The translations under genes were made by a program, and so were the position numbers. A model generated the notes under the pieces. That model did not search any database. It was given only the letters and a program-made list of their open reading frames with translations, and was not told the DNA's origin. 64,000 nucleotides of DNA, taken from contig CANQKF010000002.1 of assembly GCA_947624445.1 (NCBI GenBank), positions 88,445 through 152,444 on the forward strand. Reading direction: 5' to 3'. Numbering within the stretch: position 1 is the stretch's first letter; each line of letters begins with the position of its first letter. Below, one piece after another: positions 7,230-14,233 of this stretch. Source of the DNA: an uncultured Clostridia bacterium (GTDB lineage Bacteria > Bacillota > Clostridia > Christensenellales > Borkfalkiaceae).

Positions 7230-8654
7230 ATGCCCGAGAGCGCGCGTCGGAAAAAAACACGGACGGCGCAGAGCCTGAATTTCGTTCTTTGGTTTGCGTT
7301 CAGCGTCTTTGCGCTCGTCATCGTCATATTGTATGTCGCGGTGCAGAGCCTGCTCATCGGCACCTTCTACCGCAGGCAGGAAGTGAGCACCATGCAGGAC
7401 GCCGCGATCGGATTCATGGCGGCGCTCGGCGAGGACAGCACGCCGACGTCCGTCCGCAGGGCAAAGCGGACGACGGAGTCGCGCTACGGCGTCACGGTCC
7501 TGCTCATCGACCGCACCGACGGCACCGATCTTCTCGACGAGACGGACGGAACGAGGTATCCTTCGATCGCCGAGCGGCTCGGCAATCTCTTTTCGCAGGG
7601 GCGGGGGGAGTATGTCCTCATCTCCAATTCGAACGAACTCGGCTACGGGCGGCGCGTGACGTGGGCGGGGACGGACTGTTTTGTCTATGTCGCCACTTCG
7701 GTCGCCCGCCTCACCGCCATGGAGCACGGTTTGAAGTGGCTGTCGCTTGCGACGGCGGTCTTTTCCGTCGTGCTCGCCTTCCTCGCGAGCGGGTTCGTCG
7801 CCATGCTCATCACCAAGCCCGTCACGGAAGTCACCCAGCAGGCGAAGGAGCTTGCGAGCGGGCACTACGATTTCACCGTGAAGCGGGATTACTTCTGCAC
7901 GGAGATCTCCGAGCTCGCCGACGCGCTCGACTACGCGCGGCAAGAGGTCTCCAAGGCGGACGCCATGCAGCGGGAGCTCATCGCGAACGTCTCGCACGAC
8001 TTCAAGACGCCGCTCACCATGATCAAGGGCTACGCCTCGATGATCCTCGAGATCTCGGGGGACGATAAAGAAAAACGCGAACAGCATGCCCGCGTCATCA
8101 TCGAGGAGAGCGACCACCTGACGGCGCTCGTCGAGGACCTGCTCGACCTCTCCAAACTGCGTGCGGGCGTGGGGGCGCATGCGCCCGCCACCTTCAACCT
8201 CTCCGAGTCGGTCTACAAGATCGCCGCGCGCTTCGATTATCTCGTCGAGACGCAGGGCTACCGCTTCGAGACCGAGATCGAGGAGGACCTCTATGCCTAT
8301 GCCGACCGCGGGCGCATCGAGCAGGTCATCTACAACCTCCTCGGCAACGCCGCCAACTACACGGGCGAGGACAAGCGGGTCCTCATCCGCCTGTTCGCGA
8401 CGGAGAAGGGGACCCGCCTCGAGGTCGAGGATACGGGCAAGGGCATCCCCGCGGAGGAGATCGATACGATCTGGGACCGCTACTACCGCGCGCAGAACAC
8501 GCACAAGCGGCCCGCGCAGGGCACGGGGCTGGGGCTCTCGATCGTCAAGAACATCCTCTCCGTGCAGGGCTGTCCCTTCGGCGTGACTTCGCAGGTGGGC
8601 AAGGGGAGCTGTTTCTGGGTGGAATTTCCCGCCCCGCCCGATGAGATCGCGTAG
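7230..8654 (+). CDS. Sensor histidine kinase
   Basis: A 474-residue membrane sensor kinase. A transmembrane helix at about residues 17-42 is followed by an extracytoplasmic sensor of roughly 125 residues, a second helix near 170-195, and a HAMP linker. The dimerisation domain carries ANVSHDFKTPL with the phosphorylated His at residue 256. The ATPase domain has N box NLLGNAANYT, G1 DTGKGIP and G2 GTGLGLSI. Length and order are those of EnvZ/PhoR-type kinases. It is co-transcribed with the response regulator. The sensed signal cannot be read from the sequence. No terminator is visible directly after its stop. Confidence 0.95.
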   Translation: MPESARRKKTRTAQSLNFVLWFAFSVFALVIVILYVAVQSLLIGTFYRRQEVSTMQDAAIGFMAALGEDSTPTSVRRAKRTTESRYGVTVLLIDRTDGTDLLDETDGTRYPSIAERLGNLFSQGRGEYVLISNSNELGYGRRVTWAGTDCFVYVATSVARLTAMEHGLKWLSLATAVFSVVLAFLASGFVAMLITKPVTEVTQQAKELASGHYDFTVKRDYFCTEISELADALDYARQEVSKADAMQRELIANVSHDFKTPLTMIKGYASMILEISGDDKEKREQHARVIIEESDHLTALVEDLLDLSKLRAGVGAHAPATFNLSESVYKIAARFDYLVETQGYRFETEIEEDLYAYADRGRIEQVIYNLLGNAANYTGEDKRVLIRLFATEKGTRLEVEDTGKGIPAEEIDTIWDRYYRAQNTHKRPAQGTGLGLSIVKNILSVQGCPFGVTSQVGKGSCFWVEFPAPPDEIA

Positions 8655-8736
8655 CCCCGCACAGGGTCCGCGTCGAAGGGGGCGGCGGAACGCAGAATAT
8701 GCGGCGGCAATTCGGGAATTTTTTTGCGATTTCCCG

Positions 8737-8765
8737 TTGACAAATGCGTTCGCTTCGTGTATAAT
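8737..8765 (+). promoter_or_regulatory. Consensus promoter of the candidate small RNA
   Basis: A perfect TTGACA (8737-8742), 17-base spacer and perfect TATAAT (8760-8765), the best promoter in the window. Nothing that looks like a gene with a ribosome-binding site follows before the terminator ending at 8880. The upstream stretch 8655-8736 shows nothing else. Confidence 0.9.
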
Positions 8766-8771
8766 ACCTTT

Positions 8772-8880
8772 ATCCCCCGCGGGGGCAAACATCGTGAAAG
8801 CGGCAGATCCGCATTGGGGAGCGGATGGGCTGAAAGAGTTGAGGGCGGTTTCGCAGGAATGCGGAAGCGCCCGCTTTTTT
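8772..8880 (+). ncRNA. Candidate small non-coding RNA of about 109 nt
   Basis: The segment lies between a consensus promoter and a strong intrinsic terminator and contains no open frame with a start and Shine-Dalgarno. It can fold into a short 5' hairpin (CCCCC/GGGGG around 8774-8785), a central hairpin ATCCGC/GCGGAT (8807-8826) and the terminator stem. I could not match it to 6S, SRP, RNase P, tmRNA or a riboswitch class I know. It could be a trans-acting RNA, or an attenuated leader for the genes downstream. The start coordinate is inferred from the -10 position. Confidence 0.6.
8843..8880 (+). terminator. Terminator of the candidate small RNA
   Basis: A 12-bp stem with one mismatch (8843-8855 with 8860-8872, GGAA loop) is followed by GC and six T residues ending at 8880. 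Confidence 0.9.
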
Positions 8881-8892
8881 GCCTTGAAACGC

Positions 8893-8921
8893 TTGCATTT
8901 TCCGCGCGGATGTGCTATACT
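8893..8921 (+). promoter_or_regulatory. Promoter of the TM1266-ABC transporter operon
   Basis: TTGCAT (8893-8898), 17-base spacer, TGC extension and TATACT (8916-8921). It shares 25 of 29 bases with the promoter at 3780-3808. The transcript should begin near 8928. Confidence 0.85.
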
Positions 8922-8927
8922 GGTCGT

Positions 8928-9032
8928 ACCTGAACGGAAAGGGGACTGACCGCAAAGGGCAAACCGAGAGACCGCGGCGCCGCAGTGCGCCTTGCTCCCT
9001 TTGTCCTTTTTTGCGGCAAAGGGAGATTTTTT
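8928..9032 (+). promoter_or_regulatory. Leader with a terminator that holds the ribosome-binding site (attenuator or orphan riboswitch)
   Basis: The leader of about 105 bases ends in an intrinsic terminator: CTCCCTTTG (8995-9003) pairs with CAAAGGGAG (9017-9025), followed by A and six T residues directly before the ATG at 9033. The Shine-Dalgarno AAAGGGAG is the 3' arm of this stem, so folding blocks both elongation and translation. An upstream CAAAGGG (8953-8959) can pair instead with CCCTTTG (8997-9003), giving a plausible antiterminator, and GGCGC/GCGCC (around 8977-8992) forms a hairpin between them. This is the layout of a riboswitch or attenuator. The ligand and class are unknown; I could not match it to a known aptamer. 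Confidence 0.72.
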
Positions 9033-9329
9033 ATGGAAAAGAACATGCTGGATAGTGCGAACCGCTATGTCGCGCCCGCGGGGGAGACAAAGCGCCTCGC
9101 CGTCCTCTCGGTCATCGTGGAGGACCTTGCGCGCGCGGCGGAAGTCAACGCCCTGCTCTCGGAATTCGGGACGTACATCGTCGGCAGAATGGGGATCCCC
9201 TACCGCGAGCGTGGGGTCTCGGTCATCTGCGTCGTGCTCGACGCTCCGCCCGCCGCCGTCAACGCGCTCACGGGCAAACTCGGCGCGCTCCACGGCGTCA
9301 CGGCCAAGACGCTTTTCAGTAAATTTTAA
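9033..9329 (+). CDS. TM1266-type ACT-like regulator of the iron-only hydrogenase system
   Basis: A 98-residue protein whose core, VLSVIVEDLARAAEVNALL, then YIVGRMGIPYRERGVSVI and VNALTGKLGALHGV, matches the TM1266 family, a small ACT/NikR-C-like fold annotated as a putative regulator of the [FeFe] hydrogenase system. The ATG at 9033 follows AAAGGGAG and six T residues; that Shine-Dalgarno is sequestered in the terminator of the leader. The gene is the first of an operon with an ABC importer, and a group B hydrogenase lies about 3.4 kb downstream, agreeing with the family association. No DNA-binding domain is visible, so it may act by ligand or protein binding. Confidence 0.85.
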   Translation: MEKNMLDSANRYVAPAGETKRLAVLSVIVEDLARAAEVNALLSEFGTYIVGRMGIPYRERGVSVICVVLDAPPAAVNALTGKLGALHGVTAKTLFSKF

Positions 9330-9368
9330 GGTATGGACAAAATAATCGACTACAGGAGGTCACTTATT

Positions 9369-10430
9369 ATGAAAAAGACAAAGATCGTACTGTGCGCCGC
9401 ACTCTGCGGCGCGGCAATTTTCGGCGCCGTCGCCTGCACGTCCGGGCCCGACGCGCCCGCGCCCGGAGCTGCCTGTTTCGACATCGCGGGCAGCCTTCAG
9501 GAGCTCTATGGGGAAGGCGGCTATCCGCAGGCCGTGCTCGTCGCGAAGAATTCTGTCATCGAAGCCGATCCCGCCGCCGTCGCCGCCATGCTCTCCTATA
9601 TGGACGGGGCGGACGAATATCTCGCCTCGGCGGATCCCGCGGCCGTCGTCTCGGGGCTCTCGGGCTGCTACGCCGAGGGGCTCACCCCGTCGCTCAACGC
9701 CAAAAACCTCACGAAAGAGGTCATCGCGAACTGCTCGGTGAAGTTCACCCCCGCAAAGGACGCCAAGGCGCGGGTGGACGCCTTCCTCACGCAGCTCATC
9801 GCCATCGACGAGACCTTCACTTCTGCGGCCGCCGACGCCTTCTACTACGAGGGCGGCGCCGAGGCGGGAACGATCTCGGGCAAGTATCAGGTGTACGCAC
9901 CCGACGGCGCGCCCGCGCTCGCGCTCTCCTATGCCGTCGCCCAAACGGAGGGGGATGTGTTCGATTATCACGTCGTCGCGGCGAATACGATCGCGGCGCA
10001 GGTGACGGGCGAAGCGCCCAAAGCGGACTTCTGCGTGCTCCCCGTCAACGCCGCCGCGAAGCTCCTCGGCAATGGGACGAGCTACAAGATGCTCGGCGTC
10101 GTCACCAACGGCAACATGTATTTCATCCGTTCGCACAACGACCTCGGCAACGTCAACAAGGGGAGCCTTGCCAAGCTCAAGGGGATGACGGTCGGCGTCG
10201 TCCAGCTCAACAACGTCCCCGGGCTCACCCTGCAGGCGGTGCTGAAAGCTGCGGGCGTGGACTATCAGATCATCGACAGCAACGCCCTCCCCGCGGAGGA
10301 TAAAGTCAACCTCATCGCCTTTGCCGACGCCTCCACCGTCGGCCCCGCCGCAGGATGCGATTACTACCTCTGCCCCGAACCCGCCGCAACGACCAAGGTG
10401 ACGGCGTTCAAAGCCCAACAGACGAAGTGA
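9369..10430 (+). CDS. ABC importer substrate-binding lipoprotein with circularly permuted domain order
   Basis: A 353-residue lipoprotein: residues 1-22 are a signal peptide ending GAVAC with the lipidated Cys at 23. The rest matches the NMT1/THI5-like binding-protein fold, but in swapped order. The block that normally ends these proteins (GSLQELYG, YPQAVLVAKNS, then ADAFYYEGG) occupies about residues 36-162. The block that normally begins them (GKYQVYAPDGAPALALS, then ADFCVLPVNAAAKLL, KGMTVGVVQLNNVPGLTL, LCPEPAATTKV) occupies about 168-345. The ATG at 9369 follows AGGAGGT. It overlaps the GTG of the permease gene. The substrate is unknown. Confidence 0.85.
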   Translation: MKKTKIVLCAALCGAAIFGAVACTSGPDAPAPGAACFDIAGSLQELYGEGGYPQAVLVAKNSVIEADPAAVAAMLSYMDGADEYLASADPAAVVSGLSGCYAEGLTPSLNAKNLTKEVIANCSVKFTPAKDAKARVDAFLTQLIAIDETFTSAAADAFYYEGGAEAGTISGKYQVYAPDGAPALALSYAVAQTEGDVFDYHVVAANTIAAQVTGEAPKADFCVLPVNAAAKLLGNGTSYKMLGVVTNGNMYFIRSHNDLGNVNKGSLAKLKGMTVGVVQLNNVPGLTLQAVLKAAGVDYQIIDSNALPAEDKVNLIAFADASTVGPAAGCDYYLCPEPAATTKVTAFKAQQTK

Positions 10431-11170
10431 AGAAGAACCTGCTCTTTTCCGCCCTCGCGATCGTCGCGATGTGGCTCACATGGATCGCGGCGTACTTCAT
10501 CGTGCGCAACGATTATCTCCTGCCCTCCTTTTGGGAGACCTGCGGGGAGATCGGGCGGCAGCTTGTCGGCGCCGCCTTTTGGCGTGCCTTCGCGGGGACG
10601 CTCCTGCGCACGCTTGCCGCGTTCGGGCTTGCGCTCGCGCTCGCCGTCGCGCTCGCCTGCTGCGCCGCGCTCTCGGGGGCCGTCCGCGCCTTTTTCGCGC
10701 CCGTCGTCTCGGTGCTGCGCACCGTCCCCACGATGGCGGTCATCCTCATTTTGCTTCTGTGGACGTCGCACGCCGTCGCGCCCGTCCTCGTCTCCCTGCT
10801 CGTGCTCTTTCCCGCGCTCTACGCCGCCCTGCTCGCGAGTCTCGACGAGGCGAAGGAACATTACGGCCTGCTCTGCCGCGCCTTCAAGGTATCCGCCCCG
10901 CGGAAGATCTTCAAGCTCTATCTCCCCGCCGTCGCGCCGTCCGTCCTCGCGCAGGCGGGGTCCATCCTCTCGATGGGGCTCAAGATCACCGTCTCGGGGG
11001 AGGTGCTCGCCCAGACCTTCCGCAGTCTCGGCGGCGCCATGCAGGACGCCCAGCTCGGCCTCGAGATCCCGAGGCTCTTCGCGCTCACCGTCCTCGTCGT
11101 GCTCCTCGGTTTTTTGCTCGAGGGGGGGTGCCTTCTCCTTTCGAAATGTATCGTGAGGTGGCGGGAATGA
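10427..11170 (+). CDS. ABC importer permease (SsuC/ThiX-like)
   Basis: A 247-residue inner-membrane permease with about six helices. The EAA loop that contacts the ATPase is visible as DEAKEHYGLLCRAFKVSAPRKIFKLYLP around residues 140-165 (split: ASLDEAKEHYG and APRKIFKLYLPA). The frame has no ATG near its beginning; GTG at 10427 overlaps the TGA of the binding-protein gene (GTGA), giving a start MKKNLLFSAL and translational coupling. The stop overlaps the ATG of the ATPase gene. The type matches permeases of sulfonate, nitrate and thiamine-pyrimidine importers, in line with the NMT1-like binding protein. Confidence 0.9.
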   Translation: MKKNLLFSALAIVAMWLTWIAAYFIVRNDYLLPSFWETCGEIGRQLVGAAFWRAFAGTLLRTLAAFGLALALAVALACCAALSGAVRAFFAPVVSVLRTVPTMAVILILLLWTSHAVAPVLVSLLVLFPALYAALLASLDEAKEHYGLLCRAFKVSAPRKIFKLYLPAVAPSVLAQAGSILSMGLKITVSGEVLAQTFRSLGGAMQDAQLGLEIPRLFALTVLVVLLGFLLEGGCLLLSKCIVRWRE

Positions 11171-11841
11171 AACTTACAGCGATCCGAAAAACCTACGGGG
11201 AGCGGGTCGCCCTCGCGCTGCCCGATCTCGAATTGGAGGCGGGGCGGATCACCGCGATCCTCGGCGAGAGCGGCGCGGGAAAGACGACGCTGCTCAACAT
11301 TGTCGCGGGAATGACTGCGCATGCGGGAAGCGTGGAGGGCGCGGGGGAGACTTCCTATCTCTTCCAGGACCCCAAGCTCCTGCCCCATCTCACCGTGGAG
11401 GGCAACCTGCGCTTCGTCCTGCCCAAGGCGCTGTGGGGCGCGATCCCCGCGATGCTCGGGCGGGTGGGGCTTGCGGGCAGGGAGACCTCCCGCCCCCGCG
11501 AACTCTCGGGGGGAGAGAAACAGCGCGTCGCCATCGCCCGCGCCTTCCTCTATCCCCACGATACCCTGCTCATGGACGAGCCCTTCTCCTCGCTCGGGCT
11601 CTCCCTCAAAAAATCGCTCATCGCGCTCACGAAGGACCTCTGGCGGGAACGGCGGCAGACGGTGCTCTTCGTCACGCACGACGTGCGCGAAGCGGTCTGC
11701 CTTGCCCACCGCGCGATCGTCCTGCGCCAAGGGACGCTGTGCGGCGACTTCGCGCTCGGCGAGGAGGAACGCGACTTCTTCGCGCCCCAGCCCATGGAAG
11801 CGCCGCTCATCCGCGCCCTCACCGCCGCGGAAGCGCCGTGA
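11167..11841 (+). CDS. ABC importer ATP-binding subunit
   Basis: A 224-residue nucleotide-binding subunit of the importer encoded just upstream. Walker A is GESGAGKTT near residue 36, the Q-loop FQDPKLLPHLTV, the signature LSGGEKQR near 118, Walker B LLMDEPF near 139, and the switch His in FVTHD. The usual SALD that follows Walker B is SSLG here, an unusual change of the D-loop Asp to Gly that could slow hydrolysis. The ATG overlaps the permease stop (ATGA). It is slightly short for the family but complete. No terminator is evident between its stop and the promoter at 11964. Confidence 0.92.
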   Translation: MKLTAIRKTYGERVALALPDLELEAGRITAILGESGAGKTTLLNIVAGMTAHAGSVEGAGETSYLFQDPKLLPHLTVEGNLRFVLPKALWGAIPAMLGRVGLAGRETSRPRELSGGEKQRVAIARAFLYPHDTLLMDEPFSSLGLSLKKSLIALTKDLWRERRQTVLFVTHDVREAVCLAHRAIVLRQGTLCGDFALGEEERDFFAPQPMEAPLIRALTAAEAP

Positions 11842-11963
11842 GCGCATGGTTGTTTTTGCGTGCGTCCGCGGATCCCGCGGCGCACCGTTCTCCGCGCGGA
11901 GCGTTTGCCCCGCGCTTTTTTTGCAAAAACGGCGAAAAATAAAAATTATTTTCACAACACGTC

Positions 11964-11993
11964 TTGACAACCCCCCGCCGTCTTTTATATAAT
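11964..11993 (+). promoter_or_regulatory. Promoter of the kinase-hydrogenase operon
   Basis: Perfect TTGACA (11964-11969) and perfect TATAAT (11988-11993), with an 18-base spacer. The preceding 120 bases after the ATPase gene hold an AT-rich stretch but no other recognisable feature. Confidence 0.85.
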
Positions 11994-12023
11994 ATGGATA
12001 AAACGGGAGAGGGGAGAGCTTTC

Positions 12024-12761
12024 ATGCGGGAGATCATCGCAAGGCGCAACCACAAGCTCATCTATCGCGAGGGGGATACGCTCGTCAAACTTTTCGACGC
12101 CTGTTATTCCCAGTCCGAGATCTTGAACGAGGCGATCAACCAGGTCCGCATGGCGGAGACGGGGCTCAACGTGCCCCGCTTCCATGCCGTCACCGTCATC
12201 GACGGTAGGTCGGCGATCGTCATGGACTACGTTGCGGGCGAGACCTTCCACTCCCTGCTTTGCGCGCATCCCGAGCGCCGCGCGGAGCTTCTGCGCCGCT
12301 TTGTCGGTATCCAGCGGGACATCCATTCCCGCAAACATCTGCTGCTCACGAAGTACGTCGATAAGCTCAAGCGCAAGATCCTCTCCTCCGAGCTCGACGC
12401 CTCCACCCGCTACGATCTCTCGATGCGGCTCGACGCCATGCGCCCCCACACGCACGTTCTGCACGGCGATTTCACCCCGGGCAACGTGCTCATCACGGCG
12501 AGCGGCGAACCCTGCATCCTCGATTGTTCGCACGCCAGCCAGGGGAATGCGACGGCGGACGCCGCCAAGAGCTATCTGCTCCTCCGCATGGAGGGCGAGG
12601 ACGAGCTCGCCGAGGCGTACATCGCCGAATTCTGCCGACAGGCGAACGTCGCGCGGGCGTATGTCAACGAATGGATCCCGCTCATCGCCGCGGCACAGCT
12701 CGGTCGGGCGGAGGGCGCGCAGCGGGAGATGCTGCTCGCATGGACGGCGGAGGAGATCTGA
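12024..12761 (+). CDS. APH/choline kinase-like phosphotransferase
   Basis: A 245-residue protein of the aminoglycoside phosphotransferase/small-molecule kinase fold. The catalytic loop is LHGDFTPGNVLI near residue 150 and the metal-binding segment is CILDCSHASQGN, where the second Asp of the usual IDW motif is present as LDC. An N-terminal lobe with IYREGDTLVKLF corresponds to the ATP-binding sheet. The substrate cannot be inferred. GGAGAGGGGAGAG precedes the ATG at 12024. Its TGA overlaps the first base of the hydrogenase ATG, so the two are coupled. That pairing is unexpected and may indicate a phosphorylation role in the hydrogenase or sensory pathway. Confidence 0.78.
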   Translation: MREIIARRNHKLIYREGDTLVKLFDACYSQSEILNEAINQVRMAETGLNVPRFHAVTVIDGRSAIVMDYVAGETFHSLLCAHPERRAELLRRFVGIQRDIHSRKHLLLTKYVDKLKRKILSSELDASTRYDLSMRLDAMRPHTHVLHGDFTPGNVLITASGEPCILDCSHASQGNATADAAKSYLLLRMEGEDELAEAYIAEFCRQANVARAYVNEWIPLIAAAQLGRAEGAQREMLLAWTAEEI

Positions 12762-14182
12762 TGCATAAATTCGATACCAAAGTTCAGCTTCTGAAATACA
12801 AAGTCCTGCGGGAAGTCGCCCGTCTCTCGTGGGACGACGCCCTGCTCGAGAACGTCACCGAGATCCCCAAGACGCTCGCCCCCGGCAAGGTGCCGACGAT
12901 GCGCTGCTGCATCTACAAGGAGCGGGCGATCCTCTCCGAGCGCGTCAAGCTCGCCATCGGCGGGAACAAGCACAACAAGAAGGTCATCCAGGTCATCGAC
13001 ATCGCCTGCGAGGATTGCCCCGCGGGCGGCTACGAGGTGACGAGCGCTTGCCGCGGCTGTCTCGCGCACCGCTGCGAAGAGGCGTGCAAGAGGGACGCAA
13101 TCTCCTTCGACCGCACCCAGAAGGCATATATCGATAAAACCAAGTGCGTGGAGTGCGGCGCCTGCGCCAAGGCCTGCCCGTATAACGCGGTCTTTAACTT
13201 CAAGCGCCCCTGCGAGCAGAGCTGCAAGGGGAAGGCGATCTCCGTCGGAAAGGAGAAAGAGGCGGTCATCGACTACGAGAAGTGCACCGCCTGCGGCGCC
13301 TGCGTCTACGCCTGCCCGTTCGGGGCGATCACCGACCGCAGCTACATTCTCGACGTCATCGACCTCATCCTGAAGGCGCAAAAGGGCGGCGGCAAGATCT
13401 ATGCGCTCGTCGCGCCCGCCATCGCGGGGCAGTTCGCCTACGCCGAACTCGGGCAGGTCGTAAGCGCCATCCTCGCGCTCGGCTTTACGGGGGTCGCGGA
13501 AGTCGCGCGCGGCGCCGATCTCGTCGCGTGGGAGGAGGCAAAGGAGATCGGCGAAAAGGGGAAGCTCATCTCTTCCTGCTGCCCCGCGTTCGTCTCCTAT
13601 GTCGAGAAGAACTTCTCTGCGCTCAAACCCTATATTTCCCGCAATCTCTCGCCCGCAGGCACGATCGCGCGCGAGATCAAGCAGAGGGAGCCCGCCGCAA
13701 AGACGGTGTTCATCGGGCCCTGCACGGCGAAAAAATCCGAATTCCAGCGCCCCGAATACAGGGGACTCATCGACAGCGTGCTCACCTTCGAGGAATTGCA
13801 GGCGCTCATCGACAGCCGCGACATCGCGGTCGAGACCCTGCCCCCCACGGCGCTTGCGGACGCCTCTCCCTATGGCAGACGGTTCGCGCGTTCGGGCGGG
13901 GTCGCCGAGGCAGTCGCGGCCGCGCTCCGCGCGCAGGGGAGCGATTTCGCGCTCGAACCCATCGTGTGCAGCGGCATCGAGGAGTGCAGGCAGGCGCTTC
14001 TGCGCATGAGCAAGGGCGTTTTGCCGCAAAATTTCATCGAGGGCATGGCCTGCGTCGGCGGTTGCGTCGGCGGGGCGGGCTGTCTCCGTCACGGGGCGGC
14101 GGCAACGGCGGAGGTCGAGCGCTACGGCGCCGCGGCGGAGGGAACGCCGATCGCTCCGTCCCCCGATCGCCGCACCGCATAA
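12761..14182 (+). CDS. [FeFe] hydrogenase, group B type
   Basis: A 473-residue iron-sulfur protein. An N-terminal region with CEDCPAGG and further cysteines is followed by two 4Fe-4S ferredoxin motifs (CVECGACAKACPY and CTACGACVYACPF, about residues 128-190) and an H-cluster domain. All H-cluster motifs are intact: L1 SSCCPAF, L2 GPCTAKKSE and L3 MACVGGCVGGAG. The FIGPC form of L2 and the short modular layout fit the group B1/B3 enzymes of anaerobic Firmicutes, which may act in ferredoxin-linked H2 metabolism or sensing. No hydE, hydF or hydG maturase gene is in the window. AGGAG precedes the start. Confidence 0.9.
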   Translation: MHKFDTKVQLLKYKVLREVARLSWDDALLENVTEIPKTLAPGKVPTMRCCIYKERAILSERVKLAIGGNKHNKKVIQVIDIACEDCPAGGYEVTSACRGCLAHRCEEACKRDAISFDRTQKAYIDKTKCVECGACAKACPYNAVFNFKRPCEQSCKGKAISVGKEKEAVIDYEKCTACGACVYACPFGAITDRSYILDVIDLILKAQKGGGKIYALVAPAIAGQFAYAELGQVVSAILALGFTGVAEVARGADLVAWEEAKEIGEKGKLISSCCPAFVSYVEKNFSALKPYISRNLSPAGTIAREIKQREPAAKTVFIGPCTAKKSEFQRPEYRGLIDSVLTFEELQALIDSRDIAVETLPPTALADASPYGRRFARSGGVAEAVAAALRAQGSDFALEPIVCSGIEECRQALLRMSKGVLPQNFIEGMACVGGCVGGAGCLRHGAAATAEVERYGAAAEGTPIAPSPDRRTA

Positions 14183-14233
14183 AAAGCGCGGGATCCGCCG
14201 CGCGGCAGAAATTCCGAAATGCAAGGAGGTCAT

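Noticed and set aside
8951..8970. Similarity of GCAAAGGGCAAACC to the 5' strand of the GEMM-I cyclic di-GMP aptamer
   Set aside because: The rest of the aptamer (GNRA-capped hairpin and GACGCAAAGCC) is not found after it, so I treat the leader as unclassified.
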